DNA from: Bartonella fuyuanensis
GTDB lineage: Bacteria > Pseudomonadota > Alphaproteobacteria > Rhizobiales > Rhizobiaceae
Direction of reading: 5' to 3'
Assembly: GCF_014197255.1 (NCBI RefSeq)
Contig: NZ_JACIFE010000001.1
Location: forward strand, 186,001 to 250,000
Length of the DNA stretch: 64,000 nucleotides
The notes beneath the pieces were generated by a model. That model had not been told where the DNA came from. It worked only from the letters and a program-made list of their open reading frames with translations, and did no database searches. This document shows positions 17,258 to 26,850 of the stretch, in pieces. Each line of letters opens with the position of its first letter. Position 1 is the stretch's first letter. The position numbers and the translations under genes are program-made.

Positions 17258-20164
17258 ATGAAAACAACAGATCATCTATTGTTGGTCGATGGATCAGGCT
17301 ACGTTTTTCGTGCTTACTATGCTTTGCCGCCTTTAAAACGCAAAAAAGATGGACTTCCTGTAGGGGCAGTAGCTGGTTTTTGTAATATGCTATGGAAATT
17401 ACTTTGTGATGCTCGTAATACAACGACAGGGATTGTTCCAACACATTTTGCTGTTATTTTTGATTATTCATCTGATACTTTTCGAAAACAAATTTATCCT
17501 CAATATAAATCGAATCGCGCTGAACCTCCAGAAGATCTAATTCCTCAATTTTCTTTGATACGTCAAGCAACCAAGGCTTTTAATTTGCCTTGTGTTGAAA
17601 AGGAAGGTTTTGAAGCAGATGATTTAATTGCTACCTATGCAAAATTAGCAACAAAGGTTGGAGTAAAAACGACTATTATCTCTTCTGATAAGGATCTTAT
17701 GCAACTCGTAAATACACGTGTATCCTTATATGACGGAATGAAAGATAAACATATAGGCATATCAGAAGTTATAGAAAAATGGGGTGTTACCCCTGAAAAA
17801 ATGATTGATTTACAAGCTTTGATTGGAGATTCAACAGATAATGTACCAGGTATTCCCGGCATTGGTCCAAAAACTGCAGCTCAGTTGTTAAATCAATTTG
17901 GTTCTCTTGATCTTTTGTTTCAACACGTAACGGAAATTAAACAAACCAAACGACGTGAAAACATTCAAACTTATAAAGAACAAGTTAAAATTTCTCGTGA
18001 ACTTGTTAGGCTTAGAACAGATGTTCCTATAGATAGTAATTTAGATGACTTTATTTTAGAACCACAAGATGGGCCACGCTTAATTGCTTTTTTGAAAGCA
18101 ATGGAGTTTTCAACATTAACACGTCGCGTGGCAGAGGCAACGAAATGTGATGCAGCTGTTATTGATGCTCTCGATATAGATGTTGAATGGAAAAAAACTA
18201 GTTATGGGCATGATTCTGATATCAAAAACACTGAAGGCGCATCTTGTAATAATTTTTCTGAAAATTCGCCACAATATTTTGCACAAAAACGTAAAAATCA
18301 AGCACTAACTCAAAAAATTACAAGAGATACTTACACAACAATTCTTGATACGGAAGTTTTAAAAGAGTGGTTATGGCAAGCACAAGAACAGGGTTTTTTC
18401 GCTTTTGATACTGAAACAACATCTCTTAATCCGATGCAAGCAAAGCTTGTTGGTTTCTCACTTGCATTACAGCCGGGAAAAGCAGCTTATATACCTCTTG
18501 AACATTTTGAAGAAAAAAATGACCTTTTAAGGGACGGACGCATTGCCTTGCAGATTGAGACAAAAAAAGCCGTAGAACTTTTAAAACCGATTCTAGAGGA
18601 TTCAGGGGTGTTAAAAATTGGTCAGAATATAAAATATGATTGGTTGGTGATGAAGCAATACGATATTGTTATACATCCTTTTGATGATACAATGCTTTTG
18701 TCCTATGCTCTGGACGCTGGAACTTTAACTCATAATATGGATGATTTGTCTGAACGTTGGCTTGGACATAAACCAATTGCCTATAAGGATTTAACGCATA
18801 AAGGAAAAAAAATTACTTCTTTTGCACAAGTAGATTTAAAACAAGCAACTCTTTATGCAGCAGAAGATGCTGATATAACACTCCGCCTTTGGCAAATTTT
18901 GAAACCGCAACTTGTCGCTCAAGGCATGGTGAAAATTTATGAACGCTTTGATCGACCACTCGTAGAAGTTCTTGCAAGAATGGAAGAGCGCGGGATTCTT
19001 GTTGATAGGCAAATTTTATTGCGCCTTTCAGGAGAATTGGCGCAAACTGCTTTGATTCTAGAACAGGAAATTTATCAACTTTCTGATAAAAAGTTTAATC
19101 TTGCTTCGCCAAAACAATTAGGTGATATCCTTTTTGGCAAAATGGGATTGCCTGGAGGTGCTAAAACTAAAGGGGGACAATGGTCAACTTCTGCACAGAC
19201 CTTGGAAGAGTTAGCTGCTGAAGGTCATATTTTACCGCGTAAAATTATTGCGTGGCGTCAACTTACAAAGCTAAAATCTACTTATACAGATACTTTGCCT
19301 TCTTATATTTTTCCAAAAACAGGGCGTGTTCATACGAATTATTCTTTAGCAATAACATCAACAGGGCGGTTATCATCATCAGAGCCAAATTTACAAAATA
19401 TTCCAGTAAGAACTGCTGAAGGACGTAAAATCCGAACAGCTTTTATTGCTCCCAAAGGATATGTATTGCTTTCTGCTGATTATAGCCAAATTGAATTGCG
19501 CATTCTTGCTCATATTGCAGATATAAAAGCATTAAAAGAAGCTTTTGCGAAAGGGCATGATATTCATGCTATAACGGCATCACAAATGTTTGGTGTTGCA
19601 GTAGAGGGAATGCATTCAGATATACGACGGCGTGCAAAAGCAATTAATTTTGGGATTATTTATGGTATTTCAGCTTTTGGGTTAGCTAATCAATTGGGAA
19701 TTTCACGTCAAGAAGCGGGTCGTTATATTCAGTTATATTTTGAAAGATTTCCAGGAATTAAAGATTATATGGAAAAAACAAAAATCTTTGCCCGTGAAAA
19801 TGGTTATGTAGAAACAATTTTTAGACGTCGTATTTATTATCCAGAAATAAACGCAAAGGATGTAAAAATTCGTTCTCTTAATGAACGAGCAGCTATCAAC
19901 GCTCCAATTCAAGGTTCTGCTGCAGATATTATTCGTCGTGCTATGATACAGATGGAAGATGCTTTAAAAGAGGAAAATCTATCGGCAAAAATGTTGCTAC
20001 AAGTGCATGATGAACTGATTTTTGAAGTACCCAAAGAAGAGAGTAAAGAAACCATGGTTGTTGTTAAAAATGTTATGGAAAATGCTACAATGCCAGTTTT
20101 ATCTTTGTCTGTACCACTTGAAGTAAAAGTCATGACGGCTCAAAATTGGGATGAGGCACATTAA
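17258..20164 (+). CDS. polA: DNA polymerase I
   Basis: Repair and Okazaki-fragment polymerase, 968 aa with all three domains. The 5'-3' nuclease occupies about 1-290 (DGSGYVFRAYYALP, EADDLIATYA, GDSTDNVPGIPGIGPKTA). The 3'-5' exonuclease has its metal residues intact: Asp384 and Glu386 in FDTETT, then GQNIKYDW and YAAEDAD. The polymerase shows DYSQIELRILAH, RRRAKAINFGIIYG and catalytic HDE at about 917-919. Some alphaproteobacterial Pol I enzymes lack proofreading residues; this one keeps them. Confidence 0.97.
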   Translation: MKTTDHLLLVDGSGYVFRAYYALPPLKRKKDGLPVGAVAGFCNMLWKLLCDARNTTTGIVPTHFAVIFDYSSDTFRKQIYPQYKSNRAEPPEDLIPQFSLIRQATKAFNLPCVEKEGFEADDLIATYAKLATKVGVKTTIISSDKDLMQLVNTRVSLYDGMKDKHIGISEVIEKWGVTPEKMIDLQALIGDSTDNVPGIPGIGPKTAAQLLNQFGSLDLLFQHVTEIKQTKRRENIQTYKEQVKISRELVRLRTDVPIDSNLDDFILEPQDGPRLIAFLKAMEFSTLTRRVAEATKCDAAVIDALDIDVEWKKTSYGHDSDIKNTEGASCNNFSENSPQYFAQKRKNQALTQKITRDTYTTILDTEVLKEWLWQAQEQGFFAFDTETTSLNPMQAKLVGFSLALQPGKAAYIPLEHFEEKNDLLRDGRIALQIETKKAVELLKPILEDSGVLKIGQNIKYDWLVMKQYDIVIHPFDDTMLLSYALDAGTLTHNMDDLSERWLGHKPIAYKDLTHKGKKITSFAQVDLKQATLYAAEDADITLRLWQILKPQLVAQGMVKIYERFDRPLVEVLARMEERGILVDRQILLRLSGELAQTALILEQEIYQLSDKKFNLASPKQLGDILFGKMGLPGGAKTKGGQWSTSAQTLEELAAEGHILPRKIIAWRQLTKLKSTYTDTLPSYIFPKTGRVHTNYSLAITSTGRLSSSEPNLQNIPVRTAEGRKIRTAFIAPKGYVLLSADYSQIELRILAHIADIKALKEAFAKGHDIHAITASQMFGVAVEGMHSDIRRRAKAINFGIIYGISAFGLANQLGISRQEAGRYIQLYFERFPGIKDYMEKTKIFARENGYVETIFRRRIYYPEINAKDVKIRSLNERAAINAPIQGSAADIIRRAMIQMEDALKEENLSAKMLLQVHDELIFEVPKEESKETMVVVKNVMENATMPVLSLSVPLEVKVMTAQNWDEAH

Positions 20165-20169
20165 TTTTT

Positions 20170-21033
20170 TCATTTATTTTTAAGGGCGCTCATTGCGTTT
20201 GCAAGATTAAGATAAGCTTTTATAGGCAAATGATCTGAGGCAATGCGCGCAAGCGGAGAATGATGGTTTTCAATCCTTGTTACCAATTGGTGGGGAAAAG
20301 CAAAAACTCTGTCAAGAGCTAAAAAGGGAAGACGAGAGGGAAAACTTGGTACAATTTCAAGTGTATTATCAAAATAGGGCGAAAAATGGTTTAAGGATGA
20401 GCTTTTTCCCATTCGCCATTCATTAAAATCTCCAATGAGGAGTGTAGGCATAAGGGAGCGTTTTTGTAAAATTGCAAGGAGCATTTTTGTTTGTTGTTTA
20501 CGAGAATAACGTAATAAGCCAAAATGAGCTGCAATAATACGAATAGGTCCTGTTGCCATTTCCAACTCTACAATTACAGCTCCACGTGGTTCAAGACCAG
20601 GAAGAGTGACTTGTAAAGTGTCGTATACATATCCCTTTCGCAAAAAAAGAGCATTACCATGCCAACCATGACCATGAGGTGACATGGTGTTGAGAGGAAC
20701 AGGAAACAAACCGGTTTCAGATTTTAACAGCTGCAGATTAATCAAACCAATGCGTTCCCCAAAACGTCTATCAGCTTCTTGAAGAGCAAGAATATCAACT
20801 TGTAATTCAGCAATAACACGTACAATACGTGTAGGATTAAAAATTTTATCAACACCTATACATTTATGCACATTATAGGAAGCAACGGTTAGGTCATAAT
20901 TATTATTTTGGTTAATGACATTCGGTTGATAATGATAATGGTTATAGATTGCATTTAAAAGAGAGTTATGAAGTTTTTGTTGGATAAAATCAGTAAACCA
21001 AGGAAACTTTTGCTTGTAAGGTATTTTTATCAT
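20170..21033 (-). CDS. Endonuclease/exonuclease/phosphatase (EEP) family protein
   Basis: Exo III/DNase I-like fold: DLTVASYNVHKC, ILALQEADRRFG, IRIIAAHFGLL, LLIGDFNEWRMG and a final SDHLPIKAYL supply the metal-binding Asn, Glu, Asp, Asn and Asp-His residues. The substrate cannot be told; relatives include phosphodiesterases and nucleases. I start it at the ATG at 21033 (287 aa), because a longer frame reaching 21123 would run through the terminator hairpin of the upstream gene. It converges on polA with 5 bases between the stops. Confidence 0.8.
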   Translation of the reverse strand: MIKIPYKQKFPWFTDFIQQKLHNSLLNAIYNHYHYQPNVINQNNNYDLTVASYNVHKCIGVDKIFNPTRIVRVIAELQVDILALQEADRRFGERIGLINLQLLKSETGLFPVPLNTMSPHGHGWHGNALFLRKGYVYDTLQVTLPGLEPRGAVIVELEMATGPIRIIAAHFGLLRYSRKQQTKMLLAILQKRSLMPTLLIGDFNEWRMGKSSSLNHFSPYFDNTLEIVPSFPSRLPFLALDRVFAFPHQLVTRIENHHSPLARIASDHLPIKAYLNLANAMSALKNK

Positions 21034-21079
21034 TTTGCAGAAAGAATAGTACCTAAGAGGTAAAGGGTAAAAACTCACA

Positions 21080-21120
21080 CTAAAAACAAAAAACCCTGTT
21101 TCTAAAAGAAACAAGGTTTT
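21080..21120 (-). terminator. Rho-independent terminator of the BI-1 gene
   Basis: On the minus strand, AAAACCTTGTTTC pairs with GAAACAGGGTTTT (one mismatch) over a short TTTTA loop, followed by a T-rich tract. It lies about 25-60 bases after the stop at 21143. Confidence 0.85.
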
Positions 21121-21142
21121 CAAATTAAGCTATTTTCTGCAC

Positions 21143-21916
21143 TCAATCACGATTTGAGCCAAGAAACTGTAGTAAAAAGACAAACATATTGATGAAATCA
21201 AGATAGAGATTCAACGCACCCATAATAACTTTACGCCCTCGAGTGTCACTTCCATCTCCTTCATAATACATCAATTTAATATTCTGGGTATCATAAGCTG
21301 TTAAACCAGCAAAGATAAAAACACCAATTACAGAAATAGCAAATTGCAAAGCACTTGATCCAAGAAAAATGTTTACAATTGTAGAAAGAAACAAGCCAAT
21401 CAATCCAATGAACAAGAATGAACCAATAGCTGTAAGATCACGTTTTGTTGTATATCCATAAAGTGAAAGAGCTCCAAAAGCTGCAGACGAAATAACAAAA
21501 GTTTGCACAACACTTTCTGTTGTATAACGCAAAAAGATTGAAGACAGCGAAAGTCCAACTAGAGCAGCATAACAAAAAAAGAGGCTACGAGCAGCATCAG
21601 TGCTCAATGTATTAATTTTAAAATTAAGGAATAAAACTGCTATAAGTGGTGCAAACATAACAACATAAGAAAATGGTGATGTATAAAATGTTACTCCAAA
21701 AGATGTTAAATAAACACTATTATTGATCTGACCTGCTGCCTGACTCATATCTGTTGTTGTTGCTAATGATACAATTGCGTAGGCGGCAGCAGCTGTAATG
21801 AGCAAACCTATAGCCATTGTATTGTAGACACCCAACATATAGTCGCGCAATCCTTGATCAATTGATGCGTCGGCATGAGAAGTAGGCGCCGAACGTAAAT
21901 TTTTAAAATTAGCCAT
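21143..21916 (-). CDS. Bax inhibitor-1 / YccA family membrane protein
   Basis: 257 aa, with seven hydrophobic segments after a ~25-residue hydrophilic N-terminus (DQGLRDYMLGVYNTMAIGLL). The C-terminal GLTAYDTQNIK and ALNLYLDFINMFVFLLQ are BI-1 signatures. Eukaryotic and YetJ-type relatives are pH-sensitive calcium leak channels; function here is unproven. A single gene with its own terminator. The 5' region at 21930-22080 contains AGGAGG followed by an 8-codon reading frame (ATG at about 21989 on the minus strand), perhaps a leader peptide. Confidence 0.9.
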   Translation of the reverse strand: MANFKNLRSAPTSHADASIDQGLRDYMLGVYNTMAIGLLITAAAAYAIVSLATTTDMSQAAGQINNSVYLTSFGVTFYTSPFSYVVMFAPLIAVLFLNFKINTLSTDAARSLFFCYAALVGLSLSSIFLRYTTESVVQTFVISSAAFGALSLYGYTTKRDLTAIGSFLFIGLIGLFLSTIVNIFLGSSALQFAISVIGVFIFAGLTAYDTQNIKLMYYEGDGSDTRGRKVIMGALNLYLDFINMFVFLLQFLGSNRD

Positions 21917-22915
21917 AATATAAAATCCTTTAGTATATGTTTCGTCAGATATTTGGTTTTCAAAGCATCTCTGTCATTACATACATAAACCTCCTCTAAG
22001 CCTTAAACTGACTAATACAACTCCCCTAAGAATCACTAGCAGAATTCCAACATATCTTCTCTTAATTATGGAGATTTATTTTAAAATTACAAGAGATTTA
22101 TCTGCCGAAGGAATCTTACAAATTGGTAAGAAAATAGTTTATTTTGATAAAAAATAGTTTTATGTTTATCATATAACAAAGGCTATATTAAAAAATCACA
22201 TAATCTAATCCCCTATATTTGTGTTGGTAAAGATAGAGGCAAACATCATCATACCATTTTCAACCGCCAATATTACACCTAGTTTTATAGGGGAAGAAGA
22301 TCTATTGAATTGAAATTTTTTATATATTGTATGTTAAATGGCACTCCGAATAGCGTAAGATTCTCTGTTTATAAATCTACTTATTATTAAATCAATAAAG
22401 AGTCTTCATTTGCTTGAATAATACAAAGAAGATTGGCGTGCAAGAGGAGACAAGGTTTGAATTGCTTCAATATGCAAGATAGTAAATTATAATTATAAAT
22501 CAATATGTTGTTTTACAAAAACAACATTGAAAATAGTTTTAAAATACTTTTTATTAAAAATTATATAAAAATAAAACAATTAAAGTGTTTAAAAACGAAG
22601 TACTTAAGAAAACTACTGTAAGAAATGATACTTGAAAAAACTAAAAAACATACGAAAAAAATTATTTTGAGCAAATGAAAAAAACTTTAAATGCTGTAAA
22701 ATACTTCTCTTCAGAATGTGATCTTCAGACATATGGGTGAAAAATATTAATTTTTATTTGAATTAATTTCTTTTACACTGACCAAGTGTAGAAAAGTAAA
22801 ATCTCATAAAGAGAAACATCTGAAATATCTCATAGCAAGAACAAATCAAGAAAAATCAATCTAGAATCAGACTTCTAGTGATCAAGAATCTCTGATTTTT
22901 AAGGTAATGAAAACA
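21917..22915. other. Gene-free spacer, ~1 kb
   Basis: A+T-rich, no convincing reading frame. It holds the upstream region of the BI-1 gene, one degenerate copy of the integrase-start repeat (22325-22477) and otherwise nothing I can identify. Confidence 0.7.
22325..22477 (+). repeat. Integrase-start repeat, copy 1 (most decayed coding part)
   Basis: Shares TTGTATGTT-AATGG, GTAAG-TTCTCT-GTTT, AATCT, AATCAAT-AA and TCATTTGC in the same order and spacing with the better-preserved copy at 30143-30380. The segment corresponding to the integrase start is barely recognisable (GGAG followed by TTCAATATGCAAG). Confidence 0.65.
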
Positions 22916-23419
22916 TCAATGAGAAGACGTACGGTTGGCAGGATGTTTTGCTTTCATCCAAGTACGCAATTCTTCACTAAGGATGGCAATAACACCGAGA
23001 GTGATAAAGCTATCTGCAAGGTTAAAAATAGCAAAATAAAATACATCATCAATATGAAAGAGTATATAATCAGTGACATGATGAAAGCGAATACGATCAA
23101 CAAGATTGCTGATTGCTCCTCCAATAATAAAGATCAGACCAAAGCGCATAAAAGATTTATTATATTCAGTATTTTTCCATAACCATAAAAGGAAGATAAT
23201 CACAAAGATTATGATAGTGCTGATTCCCCAATGAGAAAAGGAAGAAAAAAACGAAAATGCAATACCAGAATTGCGCACATGATAAAGTGAGAAGAAAGGA
23301 AGGAGTGAGATCTCTGTTCCTAAAGGCATATTGTGCATAATCCAGTACTTGACAGCTTGATCGAGCCCTACTGTAAAGGCCAATCCGAGGAGAAGAAAAG
23401 GGAAAGTTTTACGTATCAT
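22916..23419 (-). CDS. lspA: Lipoprotein signal peptidase (signal peptidase II)
   Basis: Inner-membrane aspartyl protease that cleaves prolipoproteins, such as Omp19 encoded at the start of this window. Four membrane segments in 167 aa; catalytic Asp117 in HVTDYI and Asp136 in FNLADSF. The ATG at 23419 lies inside the end of the upstream methyltransferase gene (11-base overlap), indicating coupled translation. Confidence 0.96.
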   Translation of the reverse strand: MIRKTFPFLLLGLAFTVGLDQAVKYWIMHNMPLGTEISLLPFFSLYHVRNSGIAFSFFSSFSHWGISTIIIFVIIFLLWLWKNTEYNKSFMRFGLIFIIGGAISNLVDRIRFHHVTDYILFHIDDVFYFAIFNLADSFITLGVIAILSEELRTWMKAKHPANRTSSH

Positions 23420-24263
23420 ATTTTTCCTTGTATGGTTGCAGTGTTAAATAAGGACGACGGATTTCATAAAGCATAACGGCTGTTGCTATTGCTAGATTAA
23501 GCGAGTCAGCGCGTCCATTTTGTGGAATACGTGCGAGTTTATCGCACCGATTTTTAAGAATATCTGATAATCCCTGTTTTTCATTTCCCATTAAAAGGAT
23601 GATAGGGCCATTTTTGAAATCAAGTGTCCGATAATCTAGAGATCCTTTGAGATGTGTGCCAATGATCATGCCTTTAAAATGAGAAGACCAGTTTAAAAAA
23701 GCGCTTTCATCAAAACGATAAAGTGGTATAGAAAAAATTGATCCCATGGTTGCTCGAACTGTTGCAGGCGAGAAGGGATCTGTTGTTTCGCCAATTAAAA
23801 TAACACCTTTAGCACCTACGGCATCAGCAGTTCGAATAATGGTACCAAGATTTCCAGGATCACGGACACGATCAAGCGCGATGTAAACATCTTTAACTTG
23901 TTCAGTTATCATTTCAAGAGGTTGCCATTTTTGTTTGAAAATACCAATAACTGTTTGTGGATTATCGCGTTGGGTAAGTGCTTCCATAATTTTTTGTGAG
24001 GCTTTAATAACAAAACCACCATTAGCTACAGCTCGTGCAGCAGTGTTTTCTATAGCAGCATTACCGATTTTGCTTTTAGAAAAAATAAGCGTCTGTATTG
24101 TCCAGCCGAGATTGAGAGCATCAATTACCAATTTTAATCCTTCCGCCATGAAAAGACCTTCTCTATTGCGGTTTTTCTTTTGGCTAAGTGCTTTAAGATC
24201 TTTTATGATCGGATTGCTAAGGGACGTAATTTCTTTTACTCTACCAGTTTTAGGTCTACACAT
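23409..24263 (-). CDS. SpoU/TrmH-family RNA 2'-O-methyltransferase
   Basis: SPOUT (knotted) methyltransferase with an N-terminal substrate-binding domain. The motifs are DRVRDPGNLGTIIRTADAVGA (motif 1), LLMGNEKQGLS (motif 2) and SLNLAIATAVMLYE (motif 3). The target RNA cannot be deduced; the layout resembles 23S rRNA methyltransferases of the RlmB/TsnR group. I use the ATG at 24263 (284 aa), two bases after the upstream stop; a TTG at 24278 would extend it by five residues. Confidence 0.9.
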   Translation of the reverse strand: MCRPKTGRVKEITSLSNPIIKDLKALSQKKNRNREGLFMAEGLKLVIDALNLGWTIQTLIFSKSKIGNAAIENTAARAVANGGFVIKASQKIMEALTQRDNPQTVIGIFKQKWQPLEMITEQVKDVYIALDRVRDPGNLGTIIRTADAVGAKGVILIGETTDPFSPATVRATMGSIFSIPLYRFDESAFLNWSSHFKGMIIGTHLKGSLDYRTLDFKNGPIILLMGNEKQGLSDILKNRCDKLARIPQNGRADSLNLAIATAVMLYEIRRPYLTLQPYKEKYDT

Positions 24264-24265
24264 AT

Positions 24266-25198
24266 TCAAGCAATCCAACGGCTAAAAAGAGAAGTAGAAA
24301 GAGCGCGTCCTGCAATTTCTTCACGCAAAATGAGTTCTCCTGATTCGATTGTACCGCCAAGACTTGCAAATGTATCACGCATTAAAGCATGAAGTGCAAA
24401 GAAGGAAGCACGAATAGAATAAGCTGTAAGAATAACAGAGAGTGGTTTATCAGAGAGAAGTTTACGACAATTTGTGATCATAGCTGGTAAATGATCAAAC
24501 AGCTGCCAAACTTCACCGTGAGGTCCACGCCCATAAGCAGGGGGATCAAGGAGAATCATATCATAGTTTTTCTTGCGACGCAGTTCACGCTCGACGAATT
24601 TCACAGCATCATCGCAAATCCAGCGAATAGAATGATCTGGTAACCCTGCTCTTTCCTGATTAGCTTTTGCCCACATAATAGCTTTTTTAGAGGCATCAAC
24701 ATGGGTAACGCTTGCACCCGCACGTACTCCAATCAAAGAGGCAACACCTGTATAGCCAAAAAGACTCAACAATTTTATAGGTCGCGCTGCTTTAACAATT
24801 TGTTCTTCCATAAAGCGCCAATGAGCATCTTGTTCAGGAAAAACTCCCACATGACGAAAGGAAGTAAAACGGCCTAGAAAAGACAGCCCATTCCAAGAAA
24901 GGGGCCACGTTTCATTCAGTGATTTTTTAGGAAAATGCCAACGACCAACCCCTTCTTCATCACGGTTTCCTGTGAAAATAGCATCTACATTAGCCCATTG
25001 TTTTTGCGATAAAGCGGGTTTCCATAGTGCTTGACTTTCTGGTCGAATAATTCGATAGGTCCCATAACGCTCTAACTTTTGTCCATAACCAGAATCAATG
25101 AGAGCATAATTTTCACTTATCGTTGTTTCTAAGATAAGAGGTAATTTTTCCTGTATATATCTATTGTTTTGAGAGGATTGAAAGTATTGTACAGGCAT
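24266..25198 (-). CDS. Class I SAM-dependent rRNA methyltransferase (RlmI-like, COG1092)
   Basis: 310 aa. Rossmann motif LLSLFGYTGVAS at 143-154, acidic loop THVDAS and catalytic-type DPPAYGRG at 218-225, as in m5C/RlmI-like enzymes. A degenerate N-terminal domain replaces the PUA domain of RlmI. First of a three-gene minus-strand run with the SpoU methyltransferase and lspA, with 2-base and overlapping junctions. Confidence 0.88.
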   Translation of the reverse strand: MPVQYFQSSQNNRYIQEKLPLILETTISENYALIDSGYGQKLERYGTYRIIRPESQALWKPALSQKQWANVDAIFTGNRDEEGVGRWHFPKKSLNETWPLSWNGLSFLGRFTSFRHVGVFPEQDAHWRFMEEQIVKAARPIKLLSLFGYTGVASLIGVRAGASVTHVDASKKAIMWAKANQERAGLPDHSIRWICDDAVKFVERELRRKKNYDMILLDPPAYGRGPHGEVWQLFDHLPAMITNCRKLLSDKPLSVILTAYSIRASFFALHALMRDTFASLGGTIESGELILREEIAGRALSTSLFSRWIA

Positions 25199-25361
25199 GT
25201 TTTTTATCGTGGTACATTATGTATAAAAATATTATAAAGCTCTTAATTGTTTCGTAAAAGCGCAAAAGAATTAAAATCAATTAAAACATGTATAAAAAAA
25301 GCATTTCTAATTCTGTATCGAATATAAAATATAGAGAGAAAGGAATTTCTTTAAAATATCA

Positions 25362-25658
25362 CTACACTATATTTGTGATTGATATTTTTAACTTTTCAAG
25401 TTCAGCATTGCTTTTTTTTAGGGCTTTTTTACATTTCAGATAGGACAACCACTTGATCAAACTTCCTAATAAAATACCAAAACCAAAAAAAATAAAGAGC
25501 CATATAAAGAGGGGAGCTTGGTAAGTAAAACTTTCAGAATTTTCTCGAAAAGGATCAAGCGTTAACGTGACCACTTGACGATTAGCTACAATAAAACCAA
25601 TTAAAAACACTGTGAGAATCACACAGATCATTGTTAAAAGGATACGTTTAATTATCAT
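25362..25658 (-). CDS. LapA-domain (DUF1049) inner membrane protein
   Basis: 98 aa from the ATG at 25658. Two membrane segments (about residues 5-25 and 42-65) enclose the family motif VANRQxVTLTLDPF; a short cytoplasmic coiled tail KCKKALKKSNAELEKLK follows. LapA/YciS proteins pair with LapB in controlling LPS synthesis in E. coli; a similar role here is inference. The start lies 7 bases after the ihfB stop, so the two are an operon. Confidence 0.8.
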   Translation of the reverse strand: MIIKRILLTMICVILTVFLIGFIVANRQVVTLTLDPFRENSESFTYQAPLFIWLFIFFGFGILLGSLIKWLSYLKCKKALKKSNAELEKLKISITNIV

Positions 25659-25665
25659 AAGTTTC

Positions 25666-25944
25666 TCACTGATTAAGACGATCGCGTAAATCTTTGCCAG
25701 TTTTAAAAAAGGGAATCCACTTTTCTTCAACAGCAACAGCTTCACCGGTTCGTGGATTACGTCCATTACGGGCTGAACGGCTTTTTACAGAAAAAGCTCC
25801 AAATCCACGAAGCTCAACGCGATTGCCATTTGCAAGTGCTGTTGAAATCTCTTCAAAAATAGCATTTACAATGTTTTCCACATCTCTTTGAAAAAGATGT
25901 GGGTTATGACGAGCAATAATTTGCACAAGCTCTGATTTAACCAC
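25666..25944 (-). CDS. ihfB: Integration host factor beta subunit
   Basis: HU/IHF-fold DNA-bending protein, 92 aa. Motifs are [17 protein letters not shown] at the N-terminus, [11 protein letters not shown] and the intercalating beta-arm [10 protein letters not shown]. The beta-subunit assignment rests on the N-terminus and on its place next to a LapA-domain gene. IHF bends origins and promoters, and may act at the oriC candidate here. Confidence 0.93.
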   Translation of the reverse strand: MVKSELVQIIARHNPHLFQRDVENIVNAIFEEISTALANGNRVELRGFGAFSVKSRSARNGRNPRTGEAVAVEEKWIPFFKTGKDLRDRLNQ

Positions 25945-26131
25945 AATATCCTCACTTTATATACAAAAAACTTTATTATAATTATAAACTCCATGCATAT
26001 TACATTATATAGACGGATAAAAGTAAAATAAAACCAAGAAAAAACAAATTGCAAGAAACAAAATTTGAAAATACCTCTTATAAAGGTTATACAGATTAAA
26101 AATGTAGAACAGTATAAGAGATTAGGAGAGT

Positions 26132-26776
26132 ATGTCCGTACGCAAACATTCTGAAGTCTTTTCCATGCAATCATCTTTTGGAGATGTTTTTAAAAAAGCA
26201 TCCCGCCATTCGCGTCGCATTAGCATATTAAAAATTTTTTTACCATTTTTGGCGTTGGTTTCAGCGCTGGTTTTTTGCTGGTTTACGTTTTTCTTAGTTC
26301 CCGCTACTTCTGATTCTATGTCTTTGAATAATGAAGAGAATGAAGTGATGAATTTGACAATGCTCAATCCAAAATTGGAAGGATATGCACGTGCTCATGA
26401 ACCTTATTGGCTTAAAGCAGAGAAGGCATTTCAAGATCCTACGCATTCTGGGATAATTGGGTTGAAAAACATTACAGCTAAAGCGTTTATGGGCCAACAA
26501 AGGCAGGTTTTTCTCGCAGCGCAAAGGGGAGTTTACGATAACATTAATGGTTTTTTACAGCTGGATAAGCCATTTACCGTTACAACAAATGATGGAATAA
26601 TGGTACAATTTATGTCGGCTAGTATTGATTTATCCGAGGGACAGTTAAAAACAGATCAACGTGTTAATATTCAACGAGCCGGTTTACATCTTGCAGCAAA
26701 TGCCTTGCAAATTCGAGAAAAAGGAAAAAACATATATCTTCATGGTGGTGTGCATTTAGTGCTTAAAAAGAAATGA
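26132..26776 (+). CDS. lptC: LPS export protein LptC
   Basis: Bitopic inner-membrane component of the Lpt bridge. One membrane anchor (about residues 31-54) is followed by a periplasmic beta-jellyroll of the OstA/LptC type (MLNPKLEGYARAHEPYWLKAEKA, KNITAKAF). 214 aa. It precedes lptA and lptB in the order lptC-lptA-lptB, so all three membrane/periplasm/ATPase parts of the bridge are encoded together. Confidence 0.92.
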   Translation: MSVRKHSEVFSMQSSFGDVFKKASRHSRRISILKIFLPFLALVSALVFCWFTFFLVPATSDSMSLNNEENEVMNLTMLNPKLEGYARAHEPYWLKAEKAFQDPTHSGIIGLKNITAKAFMGQQRQVFLAAQRGVYDNINGFLQLDKPFTVTTNDGIMVQFMSASIDLSEGQLKTDQRVNIQRAGLHLAANALQIREKGKNIYLHGGVHLVLKKK

Positions 26777-26850
26777 CGGATATCAATACGAATCTTTAAA
26801 GTGGATCTAAAGAGAAATATGGTTATATATAAACAGAAGAATTATAAAGG

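Noticed and set aside
21034-21123. 30-residue N-terminal extension of the EEP-family protein
   Set aside because: The extension would be encoded by the terminator hairpin of the neighbouring BI-1 gene; the ATG at 21033 is simpler.
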